This document shows, one piece after another, positions 46,678-59,907 of a stretch of DNA of 64,000 bases (positions within the stretch are counted from its first letter, which is position 1; every line of letters starts with the position of its first letter). Position numbers and translations under genes: made by a program. The DNA is taken from contig NZ_QPMK01000003.1 in assembly GCF_003344785.1 (NCBI RefSeq), forward strand, positions 437,160 through 501,159, read 5' to 3'. The notes beneath the pieces were generated by a model that was not told the origin of the DNA, ran no database searches, and worked only from the letters and a program-made list of their open reading frames with translations. This DNA comes from Thalassococcus profundi (GTDB lineage: Bacteria; Pseudomonadota; Alphaproteobacteria; Rhodobacterales; Rhodobacteraceae).

Positions 46678-47769
46678 ATGGCCTACAGCATCCAGGACAT
46701 CGCAACCGCCCTTGGCCTGACGGCCGAGGGCAACGGCGCGTTGACGGTCTCGGGCGTGGCCGAGCCGGCCACCTGCGGCCCGGATCAGATCGCGTTGGCG
46801 ATGCGCCCGGCCTATGCCGAAGACTTGCCGCACGGTCAGGCCCGCGCGGCGATGCTGTGGCAGGGCGCCGATTGGCGGGCATTGGGTCTCGAGGCCGCGA
46901 TCCTGCCGCCGCGCCCGCGTTTCGCCATGTCGGGGCTGTCGGCGATGATGGATCCCGGTCAGGGGTATGCGCCCGGCATCCACCCTTCGGCGGTGGTCGA
47001 CCCGAGCGCGATCCTCGGCACGGAGGTCAGCATCGGCCCCTTCTGCGTCATCGGCCCCGGTGCGCGGATCGGGGCGGGCAGCGTGCTCGGTCCGCAGTGT
47101 CACATCGGCTGGAAAGCCTCGCTGGGCGACGGCGCGCTGCTGCATGCGGGCGTCCGGATCGGCGCTCGGGTGCGGATCGGCGCGCGCTTCATCGCGCAGC
47201 CCGGCGCGGTGGTCGGCGCCGACGGCTTTTCCTTCGTCACCCCCGAGGTGTCGGGGGTCGAGCGCGCGCGCGAGTCGCTGGGGGCCGAGGGCACGGACGC
47301 CGCGCAATCCTGGGCGCGCATCCACTCGCTGGGCGCGGTGCGCATCGGCGACGACGTGGAACTGGGCGCCAATGCCTGCATCGACCGCGGAACGGTGCGC
47401 GACACCTTGGTCGGAGACGGCTGCAAGTTCGACAACCTCGCCCAGGTCGGCCACAACGTCGTCATCGGCCGCGACTGCCTGATCTGTGCCCAGGTCGGCA
47501 TTGCCGGATCGACGCGGATCGGCAACAACGTCGTGCTGGGCGGGCAGACCGGGGTGTCCGACAACCTTGTCATCGGCGACAACGTCATCACCGGCGGTGC
47601 CACCAAGGTGCTGGCCAATGTGCCCGCCGGCCGGGTGATGCTGGGCTATCCGGCAATGAAGATGGACACGCATATCGAAAGCTACAAGGGCCTGCGCCGC
47701 CTGCCGCGGCTCTTCCGCGATGTTGCAGCGCTCCAGAAAGCGGTTTCCAAGCTGGTGGGGAACGACTAA
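46678..47769 (+). CDS. lpxD: UDP-3-O-(3-hydroxyacyl)glucosamine N-acyltransferase LpxD
   Basis: A 363-residue lipid A enzyme. The N-terminal uridine-binding domain (about 1-100) is followed by a hexapeptide beta-helix ([33 protein letters not shown] and on). The catalytic histidine lies in [14 protein letters not shown], and [12 protein letters not shown] is a family segment. It adds the second 3-hydroxyacyl chain from acyl-ACP. The insert [22 protein letters not shown] lengthens it slightly. It is followed by an ACP and a ketoacyl synthase rather than fabZ-lpxA, which is unusual. Confidence 0.96.
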   Translation: MAYSIQDIATALGLTAEGNGALTVSGVAEPATCGPDQIALAMRPAYAEDLPHGQARAAMLWQGADWRALGLEAAILPPRPRFAMSGLSAMMDPGQGYAPGIHPSAVVDPSAILGTEVSIGPFCVIGPGARIGAGSVLGPQCHIGWKASLGDGALLHAGVRIGARVRIGARFIAQPGAVVGADGFSFVTPEVSGVERARESLGAEGTDAAQSWARIHSLGAVRIGDDVELGANACIDRGTVRDTLVGDGCKFDNLAQVGHNVVIGRDCLICAQVGIAGSTRIGNNVVLGGQTGVSDNLVIGDNVITGGATKVLANVPAGRVMLGYPAMKMDTHIESYKGLRRLPRLFRDVAALQKAVSKLVGND

Positions 47770-47807
47770 ATCGCAGGCAGGTGACGCAAGGCAGGGGAAC
47801 GCAAGCG

Positions 47808-48080
47808 ATGACCTTCGGACAGGATGTGGAAACCAGGGTGAAGGAAATCCTCGCCGAACAGGCGTTGATCGACGCGAGCGACGTCAAGACGACCGACACG
47901 CTTGAGGACCTGGGCATCGATTCTCTTGGTCTTGTGGAGTGCATCTTTGCCTTCGAGGAAGAATTCGACATCTCGATCCCGTTCAACGCCAACGAACCCG
48001 ACAAGAGTGACTTCGACATCTCCAGCGTTGCCGATATCGTGGCGGGCATCCAGCGTCTGAAGGCCGAGGCCGCGGGATGA
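47808..48080 (+). CDS. Specialised acyl carrier protein
   Basis: A 90-residue ACP. The phosphopantetheine site is serine 39 in LEDLGIDSLGLVECIFAFEEEFDISIPF. It differs from housekeeping AcpP in the longer helix II-III region (NANEPDKSDFDISS) and the missing DELD motif. The start ATG 47808 has AGGGG upstream. Its stop overlaps the start of the ketoacyl synthase gene (ATGA), so the two proteins form a unit. Linkage to lpxD suggests it carries an acyl chain for lipid A, by analogy with AcpXL; this is inference. Confidence 0.9.
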   Translation: MTFGQDVETRVKEILAEQALIDASDVKTTDTLEDLGIDSLGLVECIFAFEEEFDISIPFNANEPDKSDFDISSVADIVAGIQRLKAEAAG

Positions 48081-49285
48081 ACCGCGTCGTCATCACCGGC
48101 GCGGGCACCATCAACGCGCTGGGACAGGACGTGCCGCAGACGCTCGAGGCGATGCGCGAGGGCCGCTGCGGCATCGGCGAGCTGGAGTTCCGCGACGTCG
48201 ATCGCCTGTCGATCAAGATCGGCGGGCAGGTCAAGGGCTTCGACCCCGAAGCCGTGTTCAACCGCCAGCAGCTGTCGCTCTACGACCGTTTCACCCAGTT
48301 CACCCTCATTGCCGGGGCCGAGGCCATCGCCCAGTCCGGCCTGCGCTTTGACGGCGAACTGGCCGCCAGGGCGGGCGTGGTGCTGGGCACCGCCGGGGGC
48401 GGGGTCAGCACCTGGGACGACAACTATCGATCGGTCTACGAGGACGGCAAGAACCGGGTGCATCCCTTCGTGGTGCCGAAGCTGATGAACAACGCCGCCG
48501 CCAGCCACCTGTCGATGCAATGGAACCTCAAGGGGCCGAGTTTCACCGTCTCCACCGCCTGCGCCTCGTCCAACCACGCCATGGCCCAGGCCTTTCAGAT
48601 CGTGCGCAGCGGCATGTCGAAGGCGATGGTCACGGGCGGGTCGGAGTCGATGCTCTGCTTCGGCGGGGTGAAGGCCTGGGAGGGCCTGCGGGTCATGAGC
48701 CGCGACGCCTGCCGCCCCTTCTCGGCCAATCGCAACGGCATGGTGCAGGGCGAAGGCGCCGGCATCTTCGTCTTCGAGGACTACGACCACGCCCGCGCCC
48801 GCGGCGCCGAGATCCTGGCAGAGGTGATCGGCTACGCCATGTCCTCGGACGCCGCCGACATCGTCATGCCGTCGAAACAGGGCGCGGCGCGGGCCATCTC
48901 GGGCGCGCTGGCCGATGCCGGAATCGCGCGCGACAGCGTCGGCTACATCAACGCGCACGGCACCGGCACCGCGGCCAACGACAAGACCGAATGCGCCGCG
49001 GTTGCGGATGTCTTCGGCACCCATGCGGACAGGCTGATGATGTCCTCGACGAAGTCCATGCACGGCCACCTCATCGGCGGGACCGGCGCGGTGGAGCTTC
49101 TGGCCTGCATCATGGCCCTGCGCGACGGGGTGATCGCGCCCACGATCGGTTACGAGGAACCCGATCCCGAATGCGCGCTGGACGTGGTCCCGAACGAGGC
49201 GCGCGACGCGCGGGTCGACGTGGCCCTGTCCAATGCCTTTGCTTTCGGTGGTCTGAACGCCGTGCTGGCCCTGCGCCGCGTCTGA
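48077..49285 (+). CDS. Beta-ketoacyl-ACP synthase (FabF/NodE-like)
   Basis: A 402-residue condensing enzyme. The catalytic triad is complete: cysteine 162 in VSTACASSNHA, His in YINAHGTGTAANDK, and His in TKSMHGHLIGGTGAVE. The C-terminal SNAFAFGGLNAVLALRR is typical. It extends acyl chains on ACP using malonyl-ACP. It is translationally coupled to the ACP gene. It is more divergent than FabF, so it is probably dedicated to one lipid (lipid A, or a NodEF-like product) rather than bulk fatty acid synthesis. Confidence 0.92.
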   Translation: MNRVVITGAGTINALGQDVPQTLEAMREGRCGIGELEFRDVDRLSIKIGGQVKGFDPEAVFNRQQLSLYDRFTQFTLIAGAEAIAQSGLRFDGELAARAGVVLGTAGGGVSTWDDNYRSVYEDGKNRVHPFVVPKLMNNAAASHLSMQWNLKGPSFTVSTACASSNHAMAQAFQIVRSGMSKAMVTGGSESMLCFGGVKAWEGLRVMSRDACRPFSANRNGMVQGEGAGIFVFEDYDHARARGAEILAEVIGYAMSSDAADIVMPSKQGAARAISGALADAGIARDSVGYINAHGTGTAANDKTECAAVADVFGTHADRLMMSSTKSMHGHLIGGTGAVELLACIMALRDGVIAPTIGYEEPDPECALDVVPNEARDARVDVALSNAFAFGGLNAVLALRRV

Positions 49286-49330
49286 CCGTGATCCGGCGGA
49301 GCGGGCCTGCGGCCCGCACAGGTTTCTTCA

Positions 49331-49563
49331 GGGGGCGCTGCCCCCGTCGCGGCATGCCGCGACTCCCCCGAAGTATTTCCGGGCAGATGAAAACGCTTTC
49401 TTAACCGACTTCGGGTCTTCTTGCGGCGCGGTACAGGCGGAAGCGCCGATGACCGTGGCAGGTGAAGCAACGCTTCATCGGGGCCCGTGGTGCCAGCTGC
49501 GGGCCCTTGCCTGCTTCATCTTGCCAATAAACCTCCGGGGAGCGCGAGGGGCTGGCCCCTCGC
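49331..49563. repeat. Two inverted copies of a hairpin-plus-motif intergenic repeat
   Basis: The left copy has stem-loop GGGGGCGCTGCCCCC (49331-49345), a perfect 18-bp palindrome (49346-49363) and then CCCCCGAAGTATTT...GCAGATGAA (to about 49392). The right copy, on the other strand, has a GCGAGGGGC/GCCCCTCGC hairpin (49544-49563) followed by CCCCGGAGGTTTATTGGCAA and AGATGAAG (49540 down to 49513). The copies converge between the ketoacyl synthase and mnmA genes. I believe the motif is common between Rhodobacteraceae genes. The surrounding 309-bp gap holds no gene. Confidence 0.65.
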
Positions 49564-49594
49564 TCCGTCGATTGCCACGCATAAGAACGCCCGA

Positions 49595-50737
49595 TCAGTG
49601 TCCGCGCCAGATCCAGCCGCCACCCAGAATGCGGCTGCCTTCGGTCTCGTAGAAGACGCAGGCCTGCCCCGGCGAAACGCCTTCCTCGGGTGACAGCAGT
49701 TCGACCTCGGCCTCGGTGTCGGAAATCGGCCGGATCACCGCCTCGCGCGGGGGGCGGGTGGAGCGCACCTTGACCGACACCGGCCATTCTTCGCGCGAGG
49801 TGAAGCGCGCATCGCCCAGCCAGTTGATCTCGCGCACCGGGATGGTGCGGGTCGACAGCATCTCTTTCGGGCCGACCACCACGCGCTTGGCCTCGACATC
49901 CAGCTTTACCACGTAGAGCGGCTCGGAGAGCCCGCCGATCCCCAGGCCGCGGCGCTGGCCGATGGTGTAGTGGATGACGCCCTCGTGCCGCCCCAGCACG
50001 CGGCCGTCCGCATGCACGATCTCGCCCGGTTCCGCCGCACCGGGCCGCAGCTTTTCGATCACCGCGGCGTAGTTGCCATCTGGGACGAAGCAGATGTCCT
50101 GGCTGTCGGGCTTGTCGGCCACGACGAGCCCGTGGCGGGCGGCCAGCGCGCGGGTTTCGGCCTTGGACGACAGGTGCCCGAGCGGGAAGCGCAGGTAGGC
50201 GAGTTGTTCGGGTGTGGTCGAGAACAGGAAATAGCTCTGGTCGCGCGCCGCATCGGCCGCGGAGTGCAGCTCGGGTCCGGCGGCGCCCATCTTGCGCTGG
50301 ATGTAGTGCCCGGTCGCCATGCAGTCGGCGTCGAGGTCACGCGCCGTCTCCAGCAGGTCCTTGAACTTGACCCGCTCGTTGCAGCGGATGCAGGGCACCG
50401 GCGTCGCGCCGCCCAAGTAGCTGTCGGCGAATTCGTCGATCACCGCGTCGCGGAAGATGTTCTCGTAGTCCAGCACGTAATGCGGGAATCCCATGTCCTC
50501 GGCCACTCGACGGGCATCGTGGATGTCGATGCCGGCGCAGCAGGCGCCCTTCTTGGCCAGCGCCGCACCGTGGTCGTAAAGCTGCAGGGTCACGCCGACC
50601 ACGTCGTAGCCCTCGGAGGCCAGTTGCGCCGCCACCACGGAACTGTCCACCCCGCCCGACATGGCAACGACCACACGGGTTTCGGACGGCGGCTTGGCAA
50701 AGCCAAGCGAATTCAGCTTCGGCGCATCGAGCGGCAT
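49595..50737 (-). CDS. mnmA: tRNA-specific 2-thiouridylase MnmA
   Basis: A 380-residue enzyme that thiolates U34 of tRNA-Lys, -Glu and -Gln. It has the PP-loop [13 protein letters not shown], the catalytic cysteine in [14 protein letters not shown], and the second cysteine in [13 protein letters not shown], then the C-terminal domains with [10 protein letters not shown] and YVV. The start is ATG 50737. It is on the minus strand and divergent from sciP. Confidence 0.97.
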   Translation of the reverse strand: MPLDAPKLNSLGFAKPPSETRVVVAMSGGVDSSVVAAQLASEGYDVVGVTLQLYDHGAALAKKGACCAGIDIHDARRVAEDMGFPHYVLDYENIFRDAVIDEFADSYLGGATPVPCIRCNERVKFKDLLETARDLDADCMATGHYIQRKMGAAGPELHSAADAARDQSYFLFSTTPEQLAYLRFPLGHLSSKAETRALAARHGLVVADKPDSQDICFVPDGNYAAVIEKLRPGAAEPGEIVHADGRVLGRHEGVIHYTIGQRRGLGIGGLSEPLYVVKLDVEAKRVVVGPKEMLSTRTIPVREINWLGDARFTSREEWPVSVKVRSTRPPREAVIRPISDTEAEVELLSPEEGVSPGQACVFYETEGSRILGGGWIWRGH

Positions 50738-50857
50738 GACAGACTCCTGATGATCGGCGGAAATATAGGAAAATCCGAAACACTCTCAAGGGGCGGTTTC
50801 ACCGGGCGTTAAGCGCGAAAATCGCAGATTGCCCCGACCAGAGAGTGAGATTGTGCC

Positions 50858-51136
50858 ATGTATCTGAAAAAAGTCGACGGGCCAAGGGCCGTGACACTGC
50901 CCGACGGGCGGGTCATGACCCGCGCGGACCTGCCTCCGGAAGACACCCTGCGCTGGGTCGCGTCGCGCAAGGCCACCGTGGTCCGGGCCGTGCTTTACGG
51001 GCTTCTGACCGAAGACCAGGCCATGGCGCGCTACCGCCTCAGTTCCGATGAATTGAACGAATGGATTCGCGCCGTGGCCACCCACGGAGAAGACGCGCTG
51101 AAAGCGACGACATTGCAGAAATATCGACAACCATAA
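50858..51136 (+). CDS. sciP: CtrA inhibitor SciP (DUF1153)
   Basis: A 92-residue DUF1153 protein with a helix-turn-helix: DTLRWVASRKATVVRAVLYGLLTEDQAMARYRLSSDELNEWIRAVATHG. In Caulobacter SciP binds CtrA at promoters and blocks its activation. It lies 93 bp upstream of ctrA on the same strand, an arrangement that suggests shared regulation. A TTAA-containing site (GTTAAGCGCGAAAATC, near 50808) upstream resembles a degenerate CtrA box. Confidence 0.95.
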   Translation: MYLKKVDGPRAVTLPDGRVMTRADLPPEDTLRWVASRKATVVRAVLYGLLTEDQAMARYRLSSDELNEWIRAVATHGEDALKATTLQKYRQP

Positions 51137-51229
51137 ATTGCATTTTATTTCGCCGTATTTATGGTAATCAGTGGTTAACTAATTTTGTTCAGGTTCTGAT
51201 TTAATCATTGGATTATGCGGAGACAGCCC

Positions 51230-51946
51230 ATGCGCGTCCTTCTGGTTGAAGACGACCCGACGACCTCCAAGAGCATCGAGTTGATGCTGACCCATGCCAA
51301 CCTGAACGTCTATGCGACAGATCTGGGCGAAGAGGGCATCGACCTGGCCAAGCTCTACGACTACGACCTGATCCTTCTCGACCTGCATCTGCCGGACATG
51401 AACGGCCACGAGGTCCTGCGCCAGCTGCGGCTTGCCCGGATCGAAACGCCGATCCTGATCCTCTCCGGCTCCGACGACACGGAAAACAAGATCAAGGGCT
51501 TCGGGTTCGGCGCCGACGATTACCTGACCAAGCCGTTCCACCGCGATGAACTGGTGGCCCGCATCCATGCGATCATTCGCCGCTCCAAGGGGCATTCGCA
51601 ATCGGTCATCAACACCGGCAAGATCTCGGTCAACCTCGATGCCAAGACTGTCGAGGTGGACGGCAAGGCGGTGCATCTCACGGGCAAGGAATACCAGATG
51701 CTGGAACTGCTGAGCCTGCGCAAGGGCACGACGCTCACCAAGGAGATGTTCCTCAACCACCTGTATGGCGGCATGGACGAACCCGAGCTCAAGATCATCG
51801 ACGTCTTCATCTGCAAGCTGCGCAAGAAACTCTCCGAAGCCACCGGCGAGGACAGTTACATCGAAACCGTCTGGGGCCGCGGCTATGTGCTGCGCGATCC
51901 CGAGGTCGACAAGGACCGCCTTCCGTCGATCGCCATGGGGGCCTGA
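51230..51946 (+). CDS. ctrA: Cell-cycle response regulator CtrA
   Basis: A 238-residue OmpR-family response regulator. The receiver has E8/D9 and phospho-acceptor D51 ([16 protein letters not shown]), and the winged helix reads [53 protein letters not shown], which is essentially diagnostic for CtrA. It controls cell-cycle, motility and gene-transfer-agent genes in this order. The start is ATG 51230 with GGAG; the five-residue extension upstream is unlikely. The AT-rich region 51137-51229 contains TTAA half-sites (51175 and 51201 areas). Confidence 0.97.
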   Translation: MRVLLVEDDPTTSKSIELMLTHANLNVYATDLGEEGIDLAKLYDYDLILLDLHLPDMNGHEVLRQLRLARIETPILILSGSDDTENKIKGFGFGADDYLTKPFHRDELVARIHAIIRRSKGHSQSVINTGKISVNLDAKTVEVDGKAVHLTGKEYQMLELLSLRKGTTLTKEMFLNHLYGGMDEPELKIIDVFICKLRKKLSEATGEDSYIETVWGRGYVLRDPEVDKDRLPSIAMGA

Positions 51947-51974
51947 CCGGCGCACGGGCACTGGACCTGTCTGA

Positions 51975-56236
<4,262 letters not shown>

Positions 56237-56275
56237 CGGCGAGCACTTCCGGAAAATCATAATTTGTTCTCAAAT

Positions 56276-56290
56276 GTTCTTAAAAAGTTC
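56276..56290 (+). promoter_or_regulatory. LexA (SOS) box, alphaproteobacterial type
   Basis: A perfect GTTC-N7-GTTC is present (GTTCTTAAAAAGTTC). This direct repeat is the known LexA-binding consensus in Alphaproteobacteria. A further GTTC lies at 56266-56269. It is 66 bp upstream of the 40-residue ORF start, and TTTACA (56291-56296) directly after it could serve as a -35 element. Confidence 0.85.
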
Positions 56291-56356
56291 TTTACAGAGG
56301 CGTGGTCAATGTGAGAACAAAGGAGCAACAAAGACACTGCAACCCGAGGTGACACG

Positions 56357-56479
56357 ATGCTGACCCAGATCAAGACCGCCCTGCACCGCAGCCAGGATAC
56401 GCTGATCCAGGATGCCCTTGGCGCCGTGTCTCTCGTCGTGATCCTCGTGGTGGCGCTGCATCTGCCCGGCCTCGCCTGA
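56357..56479 (+). CDS. LexA-controlled 40-residue single-helix membrane peptide (SidA-like candidate)
   Basis: The ORF encodes 40 residues: a polar, amphipathic N-terminal half (MLTQIKTALHRSQDTLIQDA) and one hydrophobic helix (LGAVSLVVILVVALHLPGLA) ending the protein. The ATG has GAGG six bases upstream, and the gene is framed by a LexA box upstream and a terminator downstream. This matches the layout of Caulobacter sidA, an SOS-induced small membrane inhibitor of cell division. No clear sequence similarity can be judged at this size. It could alternatively be a small toxin of the TisB kind. Confidence 0.75.
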   Translation: MLTQIKTALHRSQDTLIQDALGAVSLVVILVVALHLPGLA

Positions 56480-56626
56480 CCCCTTTCTGCCTGCGTGCTT
56501 GTGCCGGGCGCTCTCGCATCTTGTCCCAAACCCGATGCGTGCGACTGACACTGCCTGTCCCGTCCCATTCCCGGGGAACCCCATCCCCACCGAGCGGACC
56601 CGGATGCCCACAAGCAGCGCCACTGA

Positions 56627-56663
56627 CCGCCGCCTTCCCCAAGGAAGCGCGGCGGTTTTTTTT
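56627..56663 (+). terminator. Rho-independent terminator after the SOS peptide gene
   Basis: A CCGCCGCCTTCC/GGAAG...CGGCGG stem with a 4-base loop (one internal bulge) is followed by eight Ts (56656-56663). It stops just before the end of the convergent chemotaxis gene. The preceding 147 bases (56480-56626) show no gene. Confidence 0.85.
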
Positions 56664-56664
56664 G

Positions 56665-58089
56665 TCAGAACCGGTAGGCCAGCCGCAGCGCGCCCCAGTG
56701 CCGCCCCTGCACCCGGATCGGGGCTGACAGGTCCTTCATCATCTTGAACACGCCGCCGCCCATGTCGCGCCGGTAGATTTGCAAAAGGAACGGGGTCTCG
56801 CTCTTGCCGGCCTTCAGCCCCACCCGGTCGTCGAAAATCCGTCGGTTGCGGCAATGCGCGGTGTTCCAGACCGGATCGGGCCCGGGCGGTTGCGAAAAGA
56901 TGCGGTTGTGCGTCGGCAGATACCCGTTGCGATCCACCGCGGCGCAGAACACCACGCGGTCGTCGCAGTCCAGCACCGGTTCCTGAATCGCCGGCAACAG
57001 CGCGTCCGTCAGGTGGGTGAACCGGGTCAAAAGCTGCTGCGGACCGGCGGCCTGCCCGGTGATCGGTCGGTACTGCGTGTCGAACAGATCCTCGACCCCG
57101 ATCCCGCCCGCCGTAATGGCCTCTTCGAAGACGCGGGCGATGTCCGCCGCGCGGTCCTGAACCAGCGCGATCATCGCGGCATCGTCCGATGCGCCGCCCG
57201 CGCCGACCGCCCGCTGAACGATGGTTTCCGACGCGTCGATCAGCCGTTCGCTGCGGCCCGTGGCCTGCTCGATCCCGCCGGCGATGGTCGTCACAGACGT
57301 TTCGATGTCGGCAAGCGCGGGGGCAAGCCGGCCGATCGCGGTGCTGGCCTGGCTCACCCCGCTTTCGATCTCGCGGCTGCCGGACTGGACCTCTGCCATC
57401 GCCGCGCCGATCTCGGCCAGTGCGGCATCGGTGGCACTGCCGTTGTCGATCAGCCCGCGGGCGGTGCGCGCCGTGACCTGCGCCCCCTGACTCAGCGTGC
57501 TCATCCAGTCGGCCAGCTCGGTGACCGTCCCCGAGATATCGTCGGCCGACGCCCCGGTCTTGCGGCTCAGCTCGGTGATCTCTTCTGCCACGATGGCAAA
57601 GCCCTTTCCGGCCGGGCCGGCGCGGGCGGCTTCGATCTTGGCATTCATGGCAAGGATGTTGACCTGCGCTGCGATCGAGGCGATCTGCTCGTTCGCCTTC
57701 TGCACGGCAAGCAGCATCTTTTCCACTGTTTCGCTGTTGTCGTTGACCGTGCGCACCCATTCCGCGATGGCGCGGGATTCGCGGGTCGTGCGGGCCAGCA
57801 GCGCGGTCGAATCGGAGACCTTGGTCATTGCCTCTTCGGTGCGTTTCGCGAGCGCCTGCGCCGCGGCCTGCATGCGGGCGTTGGCCTCGTTCACATGGGT
57901 CGTCCCGTCGCGCATGGCCTGCAGGGCGCCGGTCTGGCTGTGGCACAACCGGTCGATATCCGACAGGAACGCGCCGATCTCGACGAGCTCGCAGCCCAGC
58001 GACGACGCCGCGCGGGTGACATCGGTCAGGTCGTCACCGGTCGTCTCGGCGTGTTTCGGGGCGATTTCGAGCTTTGCATTCACGAACAT
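56665..58089 (-). CDS. Soluble methyl-accepting chemotaxis-type receptor
   Basis: A 474-residue cytoplasmic protein without membrane helices. Residues about 70-290 are an MCP signalling coiled coil with the tip [45 protein letters not shown]. The C-terminal part (about 320-474) is a separate sensor-like domain with [40 protein letters not shown] and [22 protein letters not shown]. The start is ATG 58089 (GGGGAT upstream); a TTG 39 bases earlier is less likely. No che genes are nearby, so it may signal to a distant system. Confidence 0.88.
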   Translation of the reverse strand: MFVNAKLEIAPKHAETTGDDLTDVTRAASSLGCELVEIGAFLSDIDRLCHSQTGALQAMRDGTTHVNEANARMQAAAQALAKRTEEAMTKVSDSTALLARTTRESRAIAEWVRTVNDNSETVEKMLLAVQKANEQIASIAAQVNILAMNAKIEAARAGPAGKGFAIVAEEITELSRKTGASADDISGTVTELADWMSTLSQGAQVTARTARGLIDNGSATDAALAEIGAAMAEVQSGSREIESGVSQASTAIGRLAPALADIETSVTTIAGGIEQATGRSERLIDASETIVQRAVGAGGASDDAAMIALVQDRAADIARVFEEAITAGGIGVEDLFDTQYRPITGQAAGPQQLLTRFTHLTDALLPAIQEPVLDCDDRVVFCAAVDRNGYLPTHNRIFSQPPGPDPVWNTAHCRNRRIFDDRVGLKAGKSETPFLLQIYRRDMGGGVFKMMKDLSAPIRVQGRHWGALRLAYRF

Positions 58090-58143
58090 GTCTATCCCCG
58101 CGCGGTTCGCGACCGGAGATAAGGACAATTCACCAAGGATGTC

Positions 58144-58596
58144 TTAAGCGCAGTGCGCTTTCATCGCCTGTTCCGCGGCGTCCGCCGCCGCCTCGAGCGT
58201 GAGCAGAATCGAGGCATGGCGGTTCTTGTAGGCGCTGGCGGGGCGCAGCACCTCGAGACCGTCGAAAGGAGCGGGCGGAGTTGGCCCATCGGATTTCAGC
58301 ATCGCCTTCAGCGCATCGCGCGCCTCGGCAATCTGCTCCGACGTGGTGCCGACGATGGCGCCGCCCACGACCGACGCCGCCGCCTGGCCAAGTGCGCAGG
58401 CCTTCACGTCCTGCCCGAAGGCGCTGACCTTGCCGTCCGCGACCTGCAGATCGACCGTCACCGTGGACCCGCAAAGAGGCGAGCGTTTCTTGACCGTGGC
58501 ATCGGGCTGCGCCAGCCTTTCGGTATTGGGAATATCCGCCGCCAACGCGAGAATGCGCGTCGAGTAGAGCTTGATCAGGTCGTTGTCGCCGGACAT
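58144..58596 (-). CDS. NifU N-terminal-type iron-sulfur scaffold protein
   Basis: A 150-residue protein of the IscU/NifU_N/SufU group. It has LIKLYSTRILALAADIPN, the first cysteine in RSPLCGSTVTVDLQV, the second in VKACALGQAAASVVGGAI, and a C-terminal cysteine (KAHCA). The conserved aspartate after the first cysteine is replaced by Ser-Thr, so it may be a variant rather than a standard scaffold. The start is ATG 58596. It is divergent from hisI. Confidence 0.88.
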   Translation of the reverse strand: MSGDNDLIKLYSTRILALAADIPNTERLAQPDATVKKRSPLCGSTVTVDLQVADGKVSAFGQDVKACALGQAAASVVGGAIVGTTSEQIAEARDALKAMLKSDGPTPPAPFDGLEVLRPASAYKNRHASILLTLEAAADAAEQAMKAHCA

Positions 58597-58664
58597 GGCT
58601 TTCCCTTCCTCTGCGTGCCTCTTAGATAGGAATTTCCCACGCCGTTGCAAAAAGGTTTTTGCCC

Positions 58665-59027
58665 ATGTCCTTCGATCCTGCGACCTTGGTCTATAATGCG
58701 CAGGGCCTGATCCCCGCCATCGCGCAGGATGCGCAAAGCGGCGAGGTGCTGATGATGGCCTGGATGAACGCCGAGTCGGTGGCCCGCACGCTCGATACGG
58801 GCCGCGTCACCTACTGGTCGCGCTCGCGGCAGGCGTTCTGGGTCAAGGGAGAGACGTCCGGCCACGTCCAGACCCTGGTCGAGATGCGCGTGGATTGCGA
58901 CCGCGACTGCCTCTTGCTGACGGTCGATCAGGTTGGTCCCGCCTGTCACACCGGGCGGCGAAGCTGCTTCTACACCGCGATCCGCGCGGGCGAAGAGGTG
59001 GAAATCCTGACACCTGTAGCGGACTGA
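58665..59027 (+). CDS. hisI: Phosphoribosyl-AMP cyclohydrolase
   Basis: A 120-residue histidine-pathway enzyme that opens the ring of PR-AMP. It has [38 protein letters not shown], the metal-ligand [23 protein letters not shown] and SCFY. The start is ATG 58665 with AAGG upstream. It lacks the hisE domain, as is usual in Alphaproteobacteria. No other his genes are adjacent. Confidence 0.97.
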   Translation: MSFDPATLVYNAQGLIPAIAQDAQSGEVLMMAWMNAESVARTLDTGRVTYWSRSRQAFWVKGETSGHVQTLVEMRVDCDRDCLLLTVDQVGPACHTGRRSCFYTAIRAGEEVEILTPVAD

Positions 59028-59034
59028 GCGCGGA

Positions 59035-59907
59035 TCAGCCCAACCCGACCATCTGACGGATCTCCTGTGGTGTCGCGCCCTGGTCGCGGTAAAGCGCGAG
59101 GGCGCGGGCGTCGTCGCGCTTTGCCAGCCGCTTGCCGTCGGCGTCACGGATCAGCCTGTGATGGTGGTAGGTGGGCGAGGGCAGGTCCAGAAGTCTTTGC
59201 AGAACAATATGAATCTGCGTTGCCTCGAACAGGTCTTGGCCGCGTACCACGTGGCTGATGGACTGCGCGGCATCGTCGACGACAACGCTCAGGTGATACG
59301 AGGTGCCCATGTCGCGCCGTGCCAGGACAACATCGCCGACCTCGTGGACCAGGTTGTCCGCGTCAATGGTGATACGTCCGGTTTCGCCTTGCGGACCAGC
59401 TCCGGTTTCATCGAAATACCAATGGTTTGCGTCCAGACGTTCAACCGCGCGACGCATGTCCAGCCGCAGCGCCACCGAGTCGGGTATCGCACCGGTCGGG
59501 GCAGCCTCTGGGCGGCAGGTGCCCGGATAGACGATGCCGTCGGGTCCGTACGCGATCTCGGCGCCCTCCTGCGGCGCAGATGCCGCTGCGAGGATGTCGC
59601 GCCGGTTGCAGGTGCAGGGGTACAAGAGCCCGATTGACCACAGCTTTTCAAGCGCTTGCCGGTAGGATTTCAAGTTCTCGACCTGCCGCAGCACAGGCGT
59701 TTCCCAGCCGATCCCAAGCCAGCACAGGTCGTCGTAGATCTGCCTTTCCCAATCCGTCCGGGCGCGGCCCTGGTCGATATCCTCGATCCGCAGCAGGAAG
59801 CGCCCGCCGGCCGCCTGCGCCATGTCATGCGCCAACAGCGCCGAATAGGCGTGGCCCAGATGCAGCGGCCCCGTCGGAGACGGGGCGAACCGAGTGGTAA
59901 ATGTCAC
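59035..59907 (-). CDS. gluQ: Glutamyl-Q tRNA(Asp) synthetase
   Basis: A 290-residue truncated glutamyl-tRNA synthetase paralogue lacking the anticodon-binding domain. It has the HIGH-like PTGPLHLGHAYSAL, a zinc-site region with CTCNRRDIL and PGTCRP, and a KMSKS-like KRLAKRDDA. GluQRS attaches glutamate to the queuosine at position 34 of tRNA-Asp. The GTG start overlaps the stop of the methyltransferase gene by four bases. Tgt and two tRNA-Asp genes elsewhere in the window complete the route. Confidence 0.95.
   Translation of the reverse strand: MTFTTRFAPSPTGPLHLGHAYSALLAHDMAQAAGGRFLLRIEDIDQGRARTDWERQIYDDLCWLGIGWETPVLRQVENLKSYRQALEKLWSIGLLYPCTCNRRDILAAASAPQEGAEIAYGPDGIVYPGTCRPEAAPTGAIPDSVALRLDMRRAVERLDANHWYFDETGAGPQGETGRITIDADNLVHEVGDVVLARRDMGTSYHLSVVVDDAAQSISHVVRGQDLFEATQIHIVLQRLLDLPSPTYHHHRLIRDADGKRLAKRDDARALALYRDQGATPQEIRQMVGLG

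Noticed and set aside
44926-47673. 915-codon open frame antisense to the L,D-transpeptidase and lpxD genes
   Set aside because: Both plus-strand genes are well-known families; the antisense translation is His/Arg/Gly-rich noise.
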